Assembly (NCBI RefSeq): GCF_964355755.1 | Contig: NC_092673.1 | Coordinates: forward strand, 10,051,001-10,115,000 | Length of the DNA stretch: 64,000 nt | Source of the DNA: Antedon mediterranea | Taxonomy: Eukaryota > Echinodermata > Crinoidea > Comatulida > Antedonidae | Reading direction: 5' to 3' | In this document: piece after piece, positions 1-12,100 of the stretch | Position numbering within the stretch: the first letter of the stretch is position 1 | How the letters are laid out: each line of letters opens with the position of its first letter | Program-made: the position numbers and the translations under genes | The notes under the pieces: generated by a model | Databases searched by the model: none | Told to the model about the DNA's origin: nothing | What the model saw: the letters and a program-made list of their open reading frames with translations, nothing else

Positions 1-1112
1 CTTTAAATGTTCAATGACCATTTGACCTACAATGATGTCAATATATGTTACGTTTATTTTTTCACAATGAATATAACAATTAGGAAACCTACGCAGTACA
101 TAATTAATACCAAAAATATGCAAATGTGATCACTAAATACAAAGTTATTAGGAAAATGGTAACCCCTTACCCTATAATTGTTAATAATACATTACTATTA
201 ACAGACAGAATGTCCTCATAAATTCACAGAATACAGTATGTGTTTGTTAAATTCAATTTTCTTATTTATTGTGTCTATAGGTTTAAGAAAACATTAGTTT
301 GCATAAGATATCTTGTATTTTTATGTTTAAAATTGAAATTTATAAGCTAATTTAGAAGAAATTGCATTTTTTATTAAAGGTCATTGACCTTTGACCTCTA
401 AAAGACATCAATAGATGTTCGATTCATTTTTTAAAAGCATATTACAATAAAGAAATCCATACACTACATACTGATAGCAAGAAAATGCAAATCTGTTAAC
501 TAAATTGTAAGTTATTCGCAAGAATGTTACCCCCTACCCCATAATTGTAACTGATTACAAATTACTAAAAACAACAAATTTCTTCATAATACACAGCATA
601 GCATGTATTCATATTTTGTTAATCTTTAACTTCAATTTTCTTGTTTATTGGGTCTATATGTTCATGAAAACATCAGTTTGCATAACATCTATTGTATTTT
701 TTTTGTTAAAAACTGAAAGTTATAAGTTAATATTAGACAAAAAATCATTTTTTACTAAAGTTCAATGACCTTCTGACCTCTAATGGTGTCAATAATTGTT
801 GGATTTACTTAGAAAAATATATTACACTTAAGCAGTCTATGCACTACATATTGATACCAAGAAAATGCAAATCTGTTCATTAAATCCAGAGTTATTAGCA
901 AAAGTGTTACCCCTACCCCAAAATTTTGTGTTGCATATTTTCCGTAGGCGGTGTTATATAATCCTAAAAAATGACTATTAAGCTGTACAATTGGCATTGC
1001 TAGCATGGATTTCTGAAAAGTAGACATATTAAGCTTTCCAAAAATGTATGGTAGCATTTGCCACCAATTTGATACTGCTTTCGCAAAAAACTGGACCTGG
1101 CCCATGGACTAA
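1..1112. repeat. AT-rich block of ~370-bp tandem units
   Basis: Three diverged direct units are visible. Each carries a version of 'aaaatgcaaatctgtt' (near 115, 485 and 865), then a 'gttacccctacccc' box, and each opens with a 'tgacctttgacct'-like box. The block reappears in reverse orientation at 38613-40450, where at least five units are present. Both copies end at the same word, GGCCCATGGACTAA here (1099-1112) and its reverse complement there. No coding potential is visible. It is probably a transposon-derived or foldback-type repeat. Confidence 0.75.
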
Positions 1113-1535
1113 ATTCATGCTCTAAATTGATCAAAATTTAATTTTGAGCAATTTAAATTTTTAACGCGCGATTTTACGCGCATGACCCTACGTGCACGTG
1201 CATTTTATTGACTAATATTTTTACCCTTTACCTGAAGTTTACGTATAGTGAATTTTATTGATATGTGAGAAAGAGTTATGGAGATATGATTGATAATGTG
1301 ATTTCACAAAATGGCGTATAAATGACGTCACGGGTGAGTGATCACACTGAAAAACTAACTACGACTAAACTAAATTATTTTAAAGATATTCTGAAATTTT
1401 TGTGATTATTGACATTTAACTTTTTCAGATAATTGACACACAAAATCTCTACAGAAAGAAATAAATAATAAAGATTTTATACAATAACAGTAGGGGATCA
1501 TTTTATTCTAAATGATCACCTAAAAAGATTGGGAT
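1113..1535 (+). repeat. Dispersed repeat ending in a GATCATTT hairpin cassette
   Basis: The end of this segment reads 'acagaaagaaataaataataa', then 'acaataacagtagggg', then the palindrome GATCATTT-tattct-AAATGATC (1496-1517). The same tail closes the big array at 35219-35275 and a repeat at 44340-44436, so it is one repeat family. The body contains GC-rich 'cgcgcattttacgcgc'-type words like those in the array monomers. It is non-coding. Confidence 0.6.
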
Positions 1536-2440
1536 CAGTGAATGGCCAGATTCCTAGAAATTGTGAATTGAAATTAAAGGTGGGAGGATTGGGTGGGCAT
1601 CTGCCTATGCCATCCTGTGGATGAACTGGTATTATCTGATTCTGATGAATAGTAGTTTACGAATATTGTAGCCCTAATAAATGCAACTGTGTAGTGGCAA
1701 ATCATTGAAGGTCAGCGTAACATTTTAAAATCCATAATATTAATGTTATTATTTATTTTAAACTATCATAATACATTTAAAATAATGCGCACTAGAAAAA
1801 ATATCAAAATACCATAACTTCACAAATAACGTGATTACATTTATGACCATAGTTTGAATATCTTTGCATTATTTAGTATATCACTTGTTGACCTATGTCA
1901 ACTGTTGCTCTTTTGATTGTGTATGATTGATTAACAGGATGATAAACATAACATTTTGTCTTAAATGTTAGTTTTTATAGGCAAATTTTGTGATTGATCA
2001 AAATTGACATTTGACCTTTAATTGCAAAGTATTTGTTTTATAAGGTGACTGAATAGATACTGTACCTATAACCATATACAAAATTAATATATTAAAAGAA
2101 AAAATTGAACTTCACTGATAAATTGGTAATAATTTAACATACTGTATATACATTGTTATAATTGGTAAATTTTTAACTTTGACCCCTTATCTCTTGAAAA
2201 TGTTTCCTATACTGATTGAAGTCTGATTTGATTAAATACAGTATTATAATTATATTAATCAAAATTATATTGAAATAACATAACTTAACTGATCAAATAA
2301 TTTGATACTTGTAAAGCCATCGAGAGTTTGGACAACTTTGCATTTATTTGGTAACTAACCAATATGCATATTAAAATGTTGACCTTTGACTTTATGTCAA
2401 CTGATGAAATGATGTATTCGCTCTCTTTTACATTGCATAT
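1536..2440. other. Gene-free AT-rich stretch
   Basis: I see no reading frame or RNA gene here. The segment at about 1955-2080 ('ttagtttttatagg', 'ttgacatttgacc', 'ataaggtgactgaatagata') has a direct-orientation relative at about 5880-6005, on the far side of the foldback element. Confidence 0.5.
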
Positions 2441-3020
2441 AGTAGAGCAGTTAAAGCCATAAAAATAGCCAAGTTGTGCACTTTATTACCAAAGCATGAA
2501 ACTTTCCACAAAGTTTCTTTGATGTATATAGATTCAAAATATCGGGGGGTGCCAAGTGTCCAACGTCCGGTATGGCGGCCATCTTGATTTCAAAATGGCC
2601 ACCATAAAAACAAAAAGTGTTCATATCTTGGCAACTATAAACAGTAGAGACTTGATTCTGGTGTTAAATTGTTCACAAACCACATATTTCTATTTGCTCT
2701 AATGAAAAGTTTCGTCCAAAAATGACCGGAAATGACGTTTCTTCCAGTTTGACCTTTGACCTCTTATCTGTATATCTCAGTAACTACTGATCATTTTCAA
2801 TCGATTTTGGTGTCATTTTGTTCAGAATAGAGACATTTATATTTGTAGTAATGAAACATTTTCACATAAAATGACTGGAAATACAATTTATAACCTTTGA
2901 CATATATAATTATGTGAACATACTGTATGTGGTTTAATTGGTATAAATGCACCTAATTTTTTTACCGAAATAAATGACATTTTTAACTTTTGATGTGATA
3001 GGATAGGCATAAAGTATGAC
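2441..3020 (+). repeat. Foldback element, left arm
   Basis: This arm is the imperfect reverse complement of 5285-5846. Paired landmarks are AGTAGAGCAGTTAA (2441) with TTAACTGCTCTACT (to 5846), 'atggcggccatcttgat' with 'atcaagatggccgccat', and 'ccggaaatgacgtttc' with 'gaaacgtcatttccgg'. It contains a perfect TGACCTTTGACCT box at 2750-2762. Related sequence with internal ~215-bp units occurs in the 44892-48381 palindrome and in 62005-63818. It is non-coding. Confidence 0.8.
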
Positions 3021-3328
3021 AGATCACTGAGCTCATCTATGCCGACTTGTTTGCTAAACTGTGATGTGTCAATCGTTTTTTCGTTGCATCTTAAAAAATG
3101 TACTCCATTTTTATGGTAATGGGCCTTTGCTGTAAACCTTTCATCTGAATCCTTTTCCTTGATTTTCTCTAGTCATTGATTTTTTAGCAAAATCCGAACT
3201 AAATCAATTCGTAAAAGACATCTCAATATAATTATTCAATTAATCCTCAAATTAGTGACATTGACCTACAATATACTGTTCTGTACAAGACCTGAACAAT
3301 GTCTAATTTAATCAATCAAAGTAGTGGG

Positions 3329-4905
3329 TCCAGACAAAGAAGGGGGTGTCAGACCATCCACAGACAAAGAAGGGTTGTAAGACCATCCACATACAAAGAA
3401 GAGGGTGTAAGACCATCCACAGACAAAGAATGGGGTGTAAGACCATCCACAGACAAAGAAGGGTTGTAAGACCATCCACATACAAAGAAGAGGGTGTAAG
3501 ACCATCCACAGACAAAGAAGGAGGTGTAAGACCATCCACAGACAAAGAAGTGGGTGTAAGACCATCAACACACAAAGAAGGAGGTATAAGACCATCCACA
3601 GACAAAGAAAGGGGTGTAAGGCCATCTACAGACAAAGAAGGGAGTGTAGGACCGTCCACAGACAAAGAAGGGGGTATTAGACCATCCACTGACAAAAAAA
3701 GGGTATAGGACCATCCACAGACAAAGAAGGGGGCGTAGGACTGTCCACAGACAAAGAAGGGGGTGCAAGACCATCCACTGACAAAGAAAGGGGTATAGGA
3801 CCACTTACAGACAAAGAAGAGGGTATAAGACCATCCACAGACAAAGAAGGGGTGTGGGACCATCCACAGACAAAGAAGGGGGTGTAGGACCATCCACAGA
3901 CAAAGAAGGGGAGAAGATCATCCACAGACAAAGAAGGGGATATAAGACCATCCACGGACAAAGAAGGGGATATAAGACCATCCACAGACAAAGAAATAAG
4001 ACCATCCACAGACAAAGAAGTGGGTGTAAGACCATCCACAGACAAATTAAAGGAGTGCAAGACCATCCACACACAAAGAAAGGGGTGTAAGACCATCCAC
4101 ATACAAAAAAGGGGTGTAATACCATCAACGGACAAAGAAAGTGGTGTAATACCATCAACAGACAAAGAAGGGGGTATAAGGTCATCCACAGGCACAGAAG
4201 AGGGTGTAAGACCATCCACAGACAAAGAAGGGGGTGTAGGACCGTCCACAGACAAAGAAGGGGTGTAAGACCATCCACCACTGACAAAGAAAGGAGTATA
4301 GGACCACTTACAGACAAAGAAGGGGTATAAGACCATCCACAGACAAAAAAAGGAGGTTTAGGACCATCCACAGACAAAGAAGGGGTGTCGGACCATCCAC
4401 AATACAAAGAAGGACATGTAAGACCACCAACAGACAAAGAAGGGGTGTAAGACCATCCACATACAAGAAGGGATTATAAGACCATCTACAGACAAAGACA
4501 GGGGTGTAAGGCCATCCACACACAAAGAAAGGGGTTTAATACCATCAACAGACAAAGAAAGGGGTGTAATACCATCAACAGACACAGAAGGGGGTATAAG
4601 ACCATCCACAGACAAAGAAAGGGGTATATAAGACCGTCCACAGACAAAGAAAGGGGTGTAAGACCATCCACAGACAAAGAAGGGTGCATAAGACTATCCA
4701 CAGACAAAGAAGGGGGTGTAGGACCATCCACAGACAAAGAAGGGAGTGTAGGACCATCCACAGACAAAGAAGGGGTGTAAAAAGACCATCTACAGACAAA
4801 GAAATGGGTGTAACACCATCCACACACAAAGAAAGGGGTGTACAGTAATAATACCATCCACAGACAAAGAATGGGGTATAAGACCATCTACAGACAAAAA
4901 AGGAC
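3329..4905. repeat. Minisatellite, ~50 units of 30-31 bp
   Basis: The unit is close to GACCATCCACAGACAAAGAA followed by GGGGTGTAA, with point changes and 1-2 bp length changes between copies. It fills the loop between two foldback arms. Because the unit length is near a multiple of three, apparent open frames appear on both strands. They encode only the repeat and have no splice or initiation context, so I treat them as artefacts. Confidence 0.95.
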
Positions 4906-5284
4906 CATATTAACCGAGGAAGCATTCAAAAATAAGATGCAATCAAAATAGGCCTACCACTTGGAAAACAATAAATTGTAGAATAACTGAGGCTTGATTG
5001 TTGAAATAGAAAGGGTTCTTTGTAAGGTCATTAATAATATATTGATATAAACACAATTAGCATACTATTCATTTGACATTCAAGTACAGTCTGTCTCGAA
5101 AAGAAGCTCATACTATCACCTTTTCGAGGTTTTACGGTATTCAATAACATGTATGTTATTTCCTCTGTCAAACTATTAAAACTTTTAGCGAATCAGAAGG
5201 TTCCAACATCATTGAACTACGGTAATGACACCACCAAGCACAATGTTTACCAATTTTATGTACTATATACAATTTAAGTCCATT
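4906..5284. other. Loop of the foldback element, no gene seen
   Basis: AT-rich sequence between the minisatellite and the right foldback arm. No reading frame, RNA gene or further repeat is recognised. Confidence 0.5.
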
Positions 5285-5846
5285 AATCATTTAATATAAT
5301 TACGCCTATCAGGTCAAAGTTCAAAATTAGGTGCACTTTAGACCAACAAAAACCACATACAGTATATTCACATAATTAAAAATCAATAAATTAATGTCAA
5401 AGGTCATAAATTTTATTTCCGGTCATTTTATGTGAAAATCTTTCATTACTACAAATATAAATGTATTTATTCTGAACAAAATGACACTAAAATCGATTGA
5501 AAATGACCAGTAGTTACAGAGATATACAAATACAAGGTCAAAGGTCAAACTGTGAGAAACGTCATTTCCGGTCATTTTTGGACGAAACTTTTCATTAGAG
5601 CAAATAGAAATATATAGTTTGTGAACAATTTGAGACCAGAATTAAGTCTCTAATGTGTATAGTTGCCAAGATATGAACATTTTTTGTTTTTATGGTGGCC
5701 ATTTTGAAATCAAGATGGCCGCCATACCGGACGTGGGACACTTGGCACCCCCCGATATTTTGAATCTATATACATCAAAGAAACTTTGTGCCAAGTTTCA
5801 TGCTTTGGTAATAAAATGCACAGCTCTTGTCATTAACTGCTCTACT
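5285..5846 (-). repeat. Foldback element, right arm
   Basis: This is the reverse-complement partner of 2441-3020. It carries AGGTCAAAGGTCA at 5535-5547, opposite the box in the left arm. A short open frame at 5655-5861 is repeat sequence read through and has no independent support. Confidence 0.8.
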
Positions 5847-6604
5847 AATATGATTAACTAAGAAGATGAGAAAAATCCAATTGTTGTTAAATATTAGTTT
5901 TTATTTGGTTTTATAGGTAGGTTCTATGATATGAATATTGACATTTGACCCTCACAAAGGATTTTTTTTTAATAAGGTGATTGAATAGACACCTATAATC
6001 ATAAAAATGTAATAAAAGATCAAATTATCCTTCAATAAATTTGTTATAACTAGATGGTACGCCATACGATGACGTCATAACATCCGAGAGGTAGAAATTC
6101 TGCATGAATTCATTTCTACAATTTATCTTCTTGCATAATAAGTTAAAAAAAAAAAAACATGATTTTCGTACTCCGTGCGCACCATACGCGCGTGGGAATT
6201 TTTGTCATGATCAGCGTAGAAAGTTGATTAGAAATTATTTTTGCGCATTTTAAAATTTTAAATGCACGTGCGCGCGTAACTTCTTGTAAAACATGCCATT
6301 TTTAATCCATAGAAAGTTTGCCCTTGATATAACTTAAATTTTCACTAAGTGTCAATTCAAAATTACTTTTATCTTTTATCCTATGATCAATCATTGAAAT
6401 TCATAAAATCGCGCGTAATTCACGTTGCGCAACTTTGACGTCATTCAAAATATGGAGGTGCACAACTTCAGATAAATATCTATATGATGACCAAGTTATA
6501 AAATCTTATGTTGACAAGGATGAGAGATATGCATGCAACAAAATTCCGGGAAAGAAAGAAGAATAAAGAAGATGAAAAAAAAAAAAGATATTTACAATAA
6601 CAAG

Positions 6605-6764
6605 GGTTATCCGCAACTTCAAAAGTTGCGGATAACCAAAAAAGATGAAACAGGACAGTTCCAAGGAGTTATCCGCTGAATGCGGATAACTAATAAAAAG
6701 ATGATGTTGATGATGATGATTTCGTACAATCACAAGAGGTTATCCTGCAATTTCGTTGCGGATA
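6605..6764. other. Three successive tail hairpin cassettes
   Basis: Three palindromes sit in a row after the monomer tail. GGTTATCCGCAACTT pairs with AAGTTGCGGATAACC (6605-6637). GTTATCCGC pairs with GCGGATAAC (about 6669-6690). GGTTATCC-GCAA pairs with TTGC-GGATAACC (about 6739-6766). Two of the three follow a similar linker of the form 'acaatMacaag'. The hairpin at the next monomer start (AACTCGTC/GACGAGTT) follows at once. Confidence 0.8.
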
Positions 6765-7186
6765 ACCAACTAGACATGTAACTCGTCACTTTGACGAGTT
6801 AGTTATCCGCACGACAAACGCCACGCGCACGTCATACGTTGGAATTTTGTACACGGAAAAAGATTATGGCATTATGACCTGAACTGAAGAGTATCATATG
6901 CTGTTAAGGCCGGTGCACACCAAACGCGAAGCCGCGAATTTCGCGTTAAAATGTGACGCACGCGGCAGGCGACGGACGCTTCCAGTGTGAACATACAAGC
7001 GAACAGTGTACGATAAGTCGAATTTCAACTTCAACGCGTTGAAAACGACAGCAGCGAAGGCTTCGCACGCGAATTTTCAAAAGTTGAACCGTGGTCAACT
7101 TTTTGAGGCGTCGCGAGCGCGGTTCGCGTTCGTCAACCAATCAGAAGCCAGGAATATCTCTCATCGACGACACCGACGGCAAAAAA

Positions 7187-8099
7187 ATGGTGGCTGACGT
7201 GACGAGCGAGGTCTTTATGGAAATACTTTGTCATTACCCTTCTTGTCTTTACGATAAGGGAAGTAAGTCATACACAGACAGAAACATAAGGATTAATGCA
7301 TGAAGACAATAATTTTAGACAAACATAACATCTGTGTAGAAGAATGCCAGAAAAACTAGGCCTAAAACGCGTCAGAGATCAATTTGTAAAGTGAGTTGGC
7401 AAGCCTTCTATTCTATTTCTAGCCTACCTAGGCCTAGCTTTAGGCCATACTAGCGCCTAGCTAGGCCTAGGCCTACCTAGGCTAGGCTACATATACCCTA
7501 GTAGGCTAGGCTATGCCAAGTAGTACTTATAGGCCTACATAATACTTACTAATCCCTACTAGTCTACTATGTGCTAGGCCAGGCCTAGCCTAGGTTAAGC
7601 CTACTACTAAATATGAGTACAGTACTACTAGGCCTCTAGGCCTAGCCTACTTATTATTATTAATTAATATTTATAGGCCTAATATTTAGTTGATTTAGTG
7701 TTGTAAGGCTAGGATAGGCCTAGTAGTAATATTAATACATAAATACTGTTGTTTTTGTTTCTTTTAGGTCAATTAGATGAACATTGATAAATGGGATCCT
7801 TCAGGCTATTACCAGCGTCCTACAAACTCCACCAATGACCAAGCTAGTAGTTTAAGCGGCCAGTATATTATTGCCATGGAATTAACAGCAATTGCTCCTC
7901 AAAAACGTGGACTGGCAATTATGAGGCTGATACAGGTTTGTATAGACTTTTTTCAAATGGGTATGTCAGTTGGTGACACACATTGGCCAGAAAAAATGAT
8001 TTGAGCAATATGCCTTACTATAGCAATTTATTAATACTTGTTTCATTTTTTTTTTTTTAGAAAATGGAAGAGATTAAGGAGGAGTTGGACTGTAACTAG
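7187..8099 (+). pseudogene. Decayed MADF-domain protein gene of the Harbinger element
   Basis: The ATG at 7187 starts MVADVTSEVFMEIL, followed by LYDKGSKSYTDRNIR, which is the N-terminal half of a MADF (Myb/SANT-related DNA-binding) domain. The frame breaks near 7300, but further MADF-like pieces continue in other frames (ICVEECQK, then LKRVRDQFVK) up to a GTGAGT donor near 7389. A second exon (7768-7935; acceptor cttttag, donor cag|gtttgt) encodes ELTAIAPQKRGLAIMRLIQ, like the C-terminal helix of MADF proteins. A third exon (8061-8099) ends KMEEIKEELDCN-stop in phase. A CCAAT box (ccaatcag, about 7136-7143) lies just upstream. In PIF/Harbinger elements this protein normally partners the transposase. 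The frameshifts in the first exon make this copy non-functional. Confidence 0.75.
7395..7740. repeat. Intron dense in AGGCCTA words
   Basis: The first intron of the MADF pseudogene is built largely from the palindromic word AGGCCT and TAGGCCTAG variants. Similar clusters occur near 23110-23160, 42090-42370, 53250-53460 and 54840-54925. I see no coding or RNA feature. Confidence 0.7.
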
Positions 8100-9116
8100 T
8101 ATTTATTAAGTGGTTATAAAAGGAAAGCTGAACTGAATGTCTTTTTTTAGCAATAGAGAACACATCGAAATATAATATGTATATGTTTTGTTATACTCCA
8201 ATACTAAAAAAAATAGTCAAATTGGCATTTTTTTCATTTTATAAGTGAAAACATAAGTTTTTTGGGGTTTTTTTTCTATGCAAGTGATTAACTTTGTTAA
8301 AACTACAAAATGGCCTATTCAAATTTGATTTTAATCATCATTTTTCATGATTCTATGGGACAATACATCTTTAAGTTTAGTGACATTTTTTGGACAAGAT
8401 ATATTGTCTTCCTGAAAATATAATTTAAAACATTTTCGTTGTGTGTAATACAGTATAACACTTTAGGGTTAGTTATTCACTTTTTACAATAATAATATTT
8501 CTTCAATTTTCATTTTTTTTGGGATGATACATTTTTAATTTATTATTTTGATATTATTTTGCAAAAGTATTCAGGAGTAGTAAAAAAGAAAATCTGGTTG
8601 ATATTTAATAATACCTTTAAAAACAATGATTCACTATTTCAATAAGTGTATTTATGTGAAAAAAAAGTCATAAGATAATATACAGTGTAAATATGAGTTT
8701 GGGATATTTATTGCATTTAATCAAATGAGAATAAAACTGTATGTTTTGTCATGAATAATATAATATTTAATAATAATTAGAAAATAAATGTGACAACTTT
8801 ACATTAATATATAGGCCTATAGTTTATATTTTGAAAGTGACAAACCCATGAAGATTCCCAGTTCGTGTTTATATGAAATGTTTTATATGGTTATAATAAC
8901 CTCTGTTGAAAGATATTTGTAACGCCACTAATAAATACAGTCAGCAGATCACATGTACGTGTAATCAACATGCAATAAATGCTTTAATTCTTGTAACTGT
9001 ATTGATATTGGATACATCTTCTTCTGTCCTTGTGATATATACATACAATCATGCACATTTCAGGCTTTGGAAAAGGATAACATTTTCCCACCAAAACCAA
9101 ACACTGTGATTGGTGT
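8100..9116. other. Non-coding 3' part of the Harbinger element
   Basis: AT-rich with T-runs. Only short open stretches with no recognisable domain occur, and the transposase gene expected in a full-length element is absent. Confidence 0.5.
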
Positions 9117-9163
9117 AACCAGGGAAGAGTTAAATTACATTTTAATTTAACTCTTCTCTGGTT
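9117..9163. other. 20-bp-arm hairpin inside the Harbinger element
   Basis: AACCAGGGAAGAGTTAAATT (9117-9136) faces its reverse complement with one mismatch at 9144-9163 across a 7-nt loop. It may be a subterminal hairpin or a small secondary insertion. Confidence 0.8.
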
Positions 9164-12100
9164 AAACTTACATAGGAAATACTTCAGAGTCATCTTCTCT
9201 GATTATTTTAAATGTAGCATTGTATTATTGGCCAACCCACTATCTCCTAGGCCTAGCAATCGCGACGAATCAGCACATCGTGACGCGTTTAGTGGGAACC
9301 GACAAGAAAAACTAATAGACGCATGACAATTCAACTTTCAAAGCGATCCGTCGAATGACGCATGACGCTTCGCGGCTTCGCGTTTGGTGTGCACCGGCCT
9401 TTAGTGCTGAATTCTGTCAATTTTGTGTCATATAGTATATACAGTGCAAACGGTATAATCTGTATACATGTTAAATACAGTGTAGAATAGGTGAAATTAC
9501 GGGACCCCCCGTTTATTCTTATTTTTAACATGGCGACGGTATCAAAATGAAACACTAAGATAGCAATTTCGGAAGGACATTATCTCAGCAATCGCATATT
9601 ACCGTGTAGAAGAAATTTGAATACGTAAAATATAGATGCACGCCCTTTTAAATGTGATGAACTATTACAAAAAATATGAAAATACGACTTTTATTATTCA
9701 ACTGGCCATATGATGACATCACAACCTCGGATTGGAAAAATGTTCACATGAATTCGTATCTACAATCCAATAGCTTCCAGGAAACATTTTAATCATGATT
9801 ATCACTTTTTGTTCTGACGAGCTATAACAGATTGAAATTTACTGTAAAGATGAAAATAATTGACCCACGTTATTTACGTTTTTAGACATGATGACGTAAT
9901 AAAAATTAAAATATTTTTAACTCATGCGAAAGATAGTTGATTGATCTAGACAATATCATAATCAGGGTGAAAATGGAAAACGGATAAGTAGAGATGCGCT
10001 CTATTAAATGTGATGAGCTACGACGAAAGATACAAAAATCCTATATTTTAGATACGCGTGGCCATACGATGACGTCACAATGTCCGGTTAGCCATATTAA
10101 TACATGATCCAATATCTATCACTCATCAACTTCAAGAATATGTCATCCACAAAAAATTGACCGTCCAGTTTAGAAATTACGACTGTTTAAAAAAAGGCAT
10201 AATTTTGACAAATTTTGACGAATTATTTAACTTTTTCATCAAAAACTCGCGAAAATTATCCAATTCTACGTGCCCGTATGACGTGATTTTAAGTCGAAAT
10301 TGTTTAAAAGTTTGTAAAATTACTAGAAAAGGCTGGAAAAACATAAATCACGCGAAATAAAAAGTGTTTTGCGCTACGTGAGCCCGCGTGCGTAAAAAAA
10401 TTGCTCGCGCCTGGAAATTTTTGACATGCTTAAAATGACATGAAACGCGTAGAAAGTTGATTAGAAATTGATTTTTCGCATTTTGAAATTTTAAACGCGC
10501 GTGCGCGCCTAACTTCGTGTGAAACATGTCATTTTTTTACACATAAAGTTAGCGCATGATATAAATTAAACTTATGCTAAGTTTCATTTGAAATTGTTAT
10601 ATGGTTTTCGATCTATGTTAAATACGCGAAAAACGTAAAAACGCGCGTAAGTCACGTTGTGTAACTCTGACGTCATTCACAATAAGAGGTGCACAACTTC
10701 ACGCGAATGCCCATATGTTGACAAAGTTATGAAATGTTATGTTTACATGTTTTAGAGATACGCTCTGCACAAAAATGACAGAAAGAAAGAAGAATACAGA
10801 ACTAGACATGTAACTCGTCACTTTGACGAGTTAGTTATCCGCACGACAAACGCCACGTGCACGTCATACGTTGGAATATTCCACACAGAAAAAGATTATG
10901 GCATTATGACCTGAACTGATGAATATGATAATAGTTGTTAGTGCTGAATTCTGTCAATTTCGTGTCATATAGTATATAGTACAAACAGTATAATCTGTAT
11001 ATATATTATATACAGTGTAGAATAGGTGAAATTACGGGACCCGCCATTTATTTCAATTTTTAACATGGAGACGGTATCAAAATGAAACACTAAGGTAGCA
11101 ATTTCGGAAGCAAATTATCTCGGCAACAACATATTAATGTGTAGAAAAAATTAAAATACGTAAAATATTGATGCGCGCTCTTTTAAATGTAATGAATTAT
11201 GACGCAAAAGATGAAAATACGACTTTTTTTATTTAACTGGCCATATGATGACGTCACAACATCCGATTGGCAAAATTTTCACATGATTTCCTATCTGCAA
11301 TCAAATAGCTTCTAGAAAACGTTTTAATCGTGATTATCAGATTTTATTCTTACAAGCTATAACAGATTAAAATTTACTGTAAAGATGAAATTAATGCCAC
11401 ACGTAATTTAAATTTTTAGGCATGATGACGTAACAAAAATTAAAAAAAATTTAATTCATGCGAAAGATAGTTGATTGACCTACACAATATTAAAATCGGG
11501 GTGAAAATGGAAAACGAATAAGTGGAGAAGCGCTCTATTAAATGTGATGAGCTATGAAGAAAGATACAAAAATCCTAAATTGTATATTCGCGTGGCCACA
11601 CGATGACGTCACAATGTCCGGTTAGCCATATTAATACATGATCCGATATCTACAACTCATCAACTTCCAGAAAATGTCATCCACAAAAAGTTGACCGTGC
11701 AGTTTAGAAATTACGACTGTTTAAAAAAAGGCATAACTTTGACGAATTTTTGAACTTTTTCATAAAAAACGCGTGCAAATTGTCCAATTCGACGTGCTCG
11801 TATGACGTAACTTTAAGTCGAAATTGTTTAAAAGTTGGTAAAATTACTAGAAAAGGCTGGAAAAACATAAATCACGTGAAAAAATTATGTTTTCAACGCT
11901 ACGTGCGCACCGCACACGTTAAAAATTGCGCACGCGTGGGAATTTTTGACATGCTTAAAATTACATGAAACGCGTAGAAAGTTGATTATAAATTAATTTT
12001 GCGCATTTTGAAATTTTAAATGCGCGTGCGCGCGTAACTTTGTGTAAAACACGCAATTTTTTTTCAACAGAAAGTTAGCGCATGATATAAATTAAACTTT

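Larger units (their letters stand above)
6907..9400 (+). mobile_element. PIF/Harbinger-type DNA transposon (2494 bp)
   Basis: The element has 32-bp perfect terminal inverted repeats, 6907-6938 and 9369-9400, beginning AGGCCGGTGCACACC. It is flanked by a 3-bp target duplication TTA (6904-6906 and 9401-9403). The empty site 'gttgttagtgctgaatt' is present in the other array monomers. A 3-bp TWA target and a MADF-type accessory gene inside are typical of PIF/Harbinger. No DDE transposase is recognisable, so the copy is non-autonomous. Confidence 0.88.

Noticed and set aside
3329-4905. CRISPR array
   Set aside because: Repeats are contiguous with no unique spacers, and the context is a eukaryotic transposon-rich region.
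3308-4925. Long open frames on both strands across the minisatellite
   Set aside because: The unit length near 30 bp keeps several frames open in parallel; the products only repeat the unit and have no initiation or splice context.
10157-10360. Recurring 60-80-codon frame starting with a variant of MTVQFRNYDCLKK (also 13256, 20028, 23710, 25309, 34580)
   Set aside because: It is the same monomer segment; start, end and frame shift between copies, and there is no codon-level conservation visible. Treated as satellite sequence.
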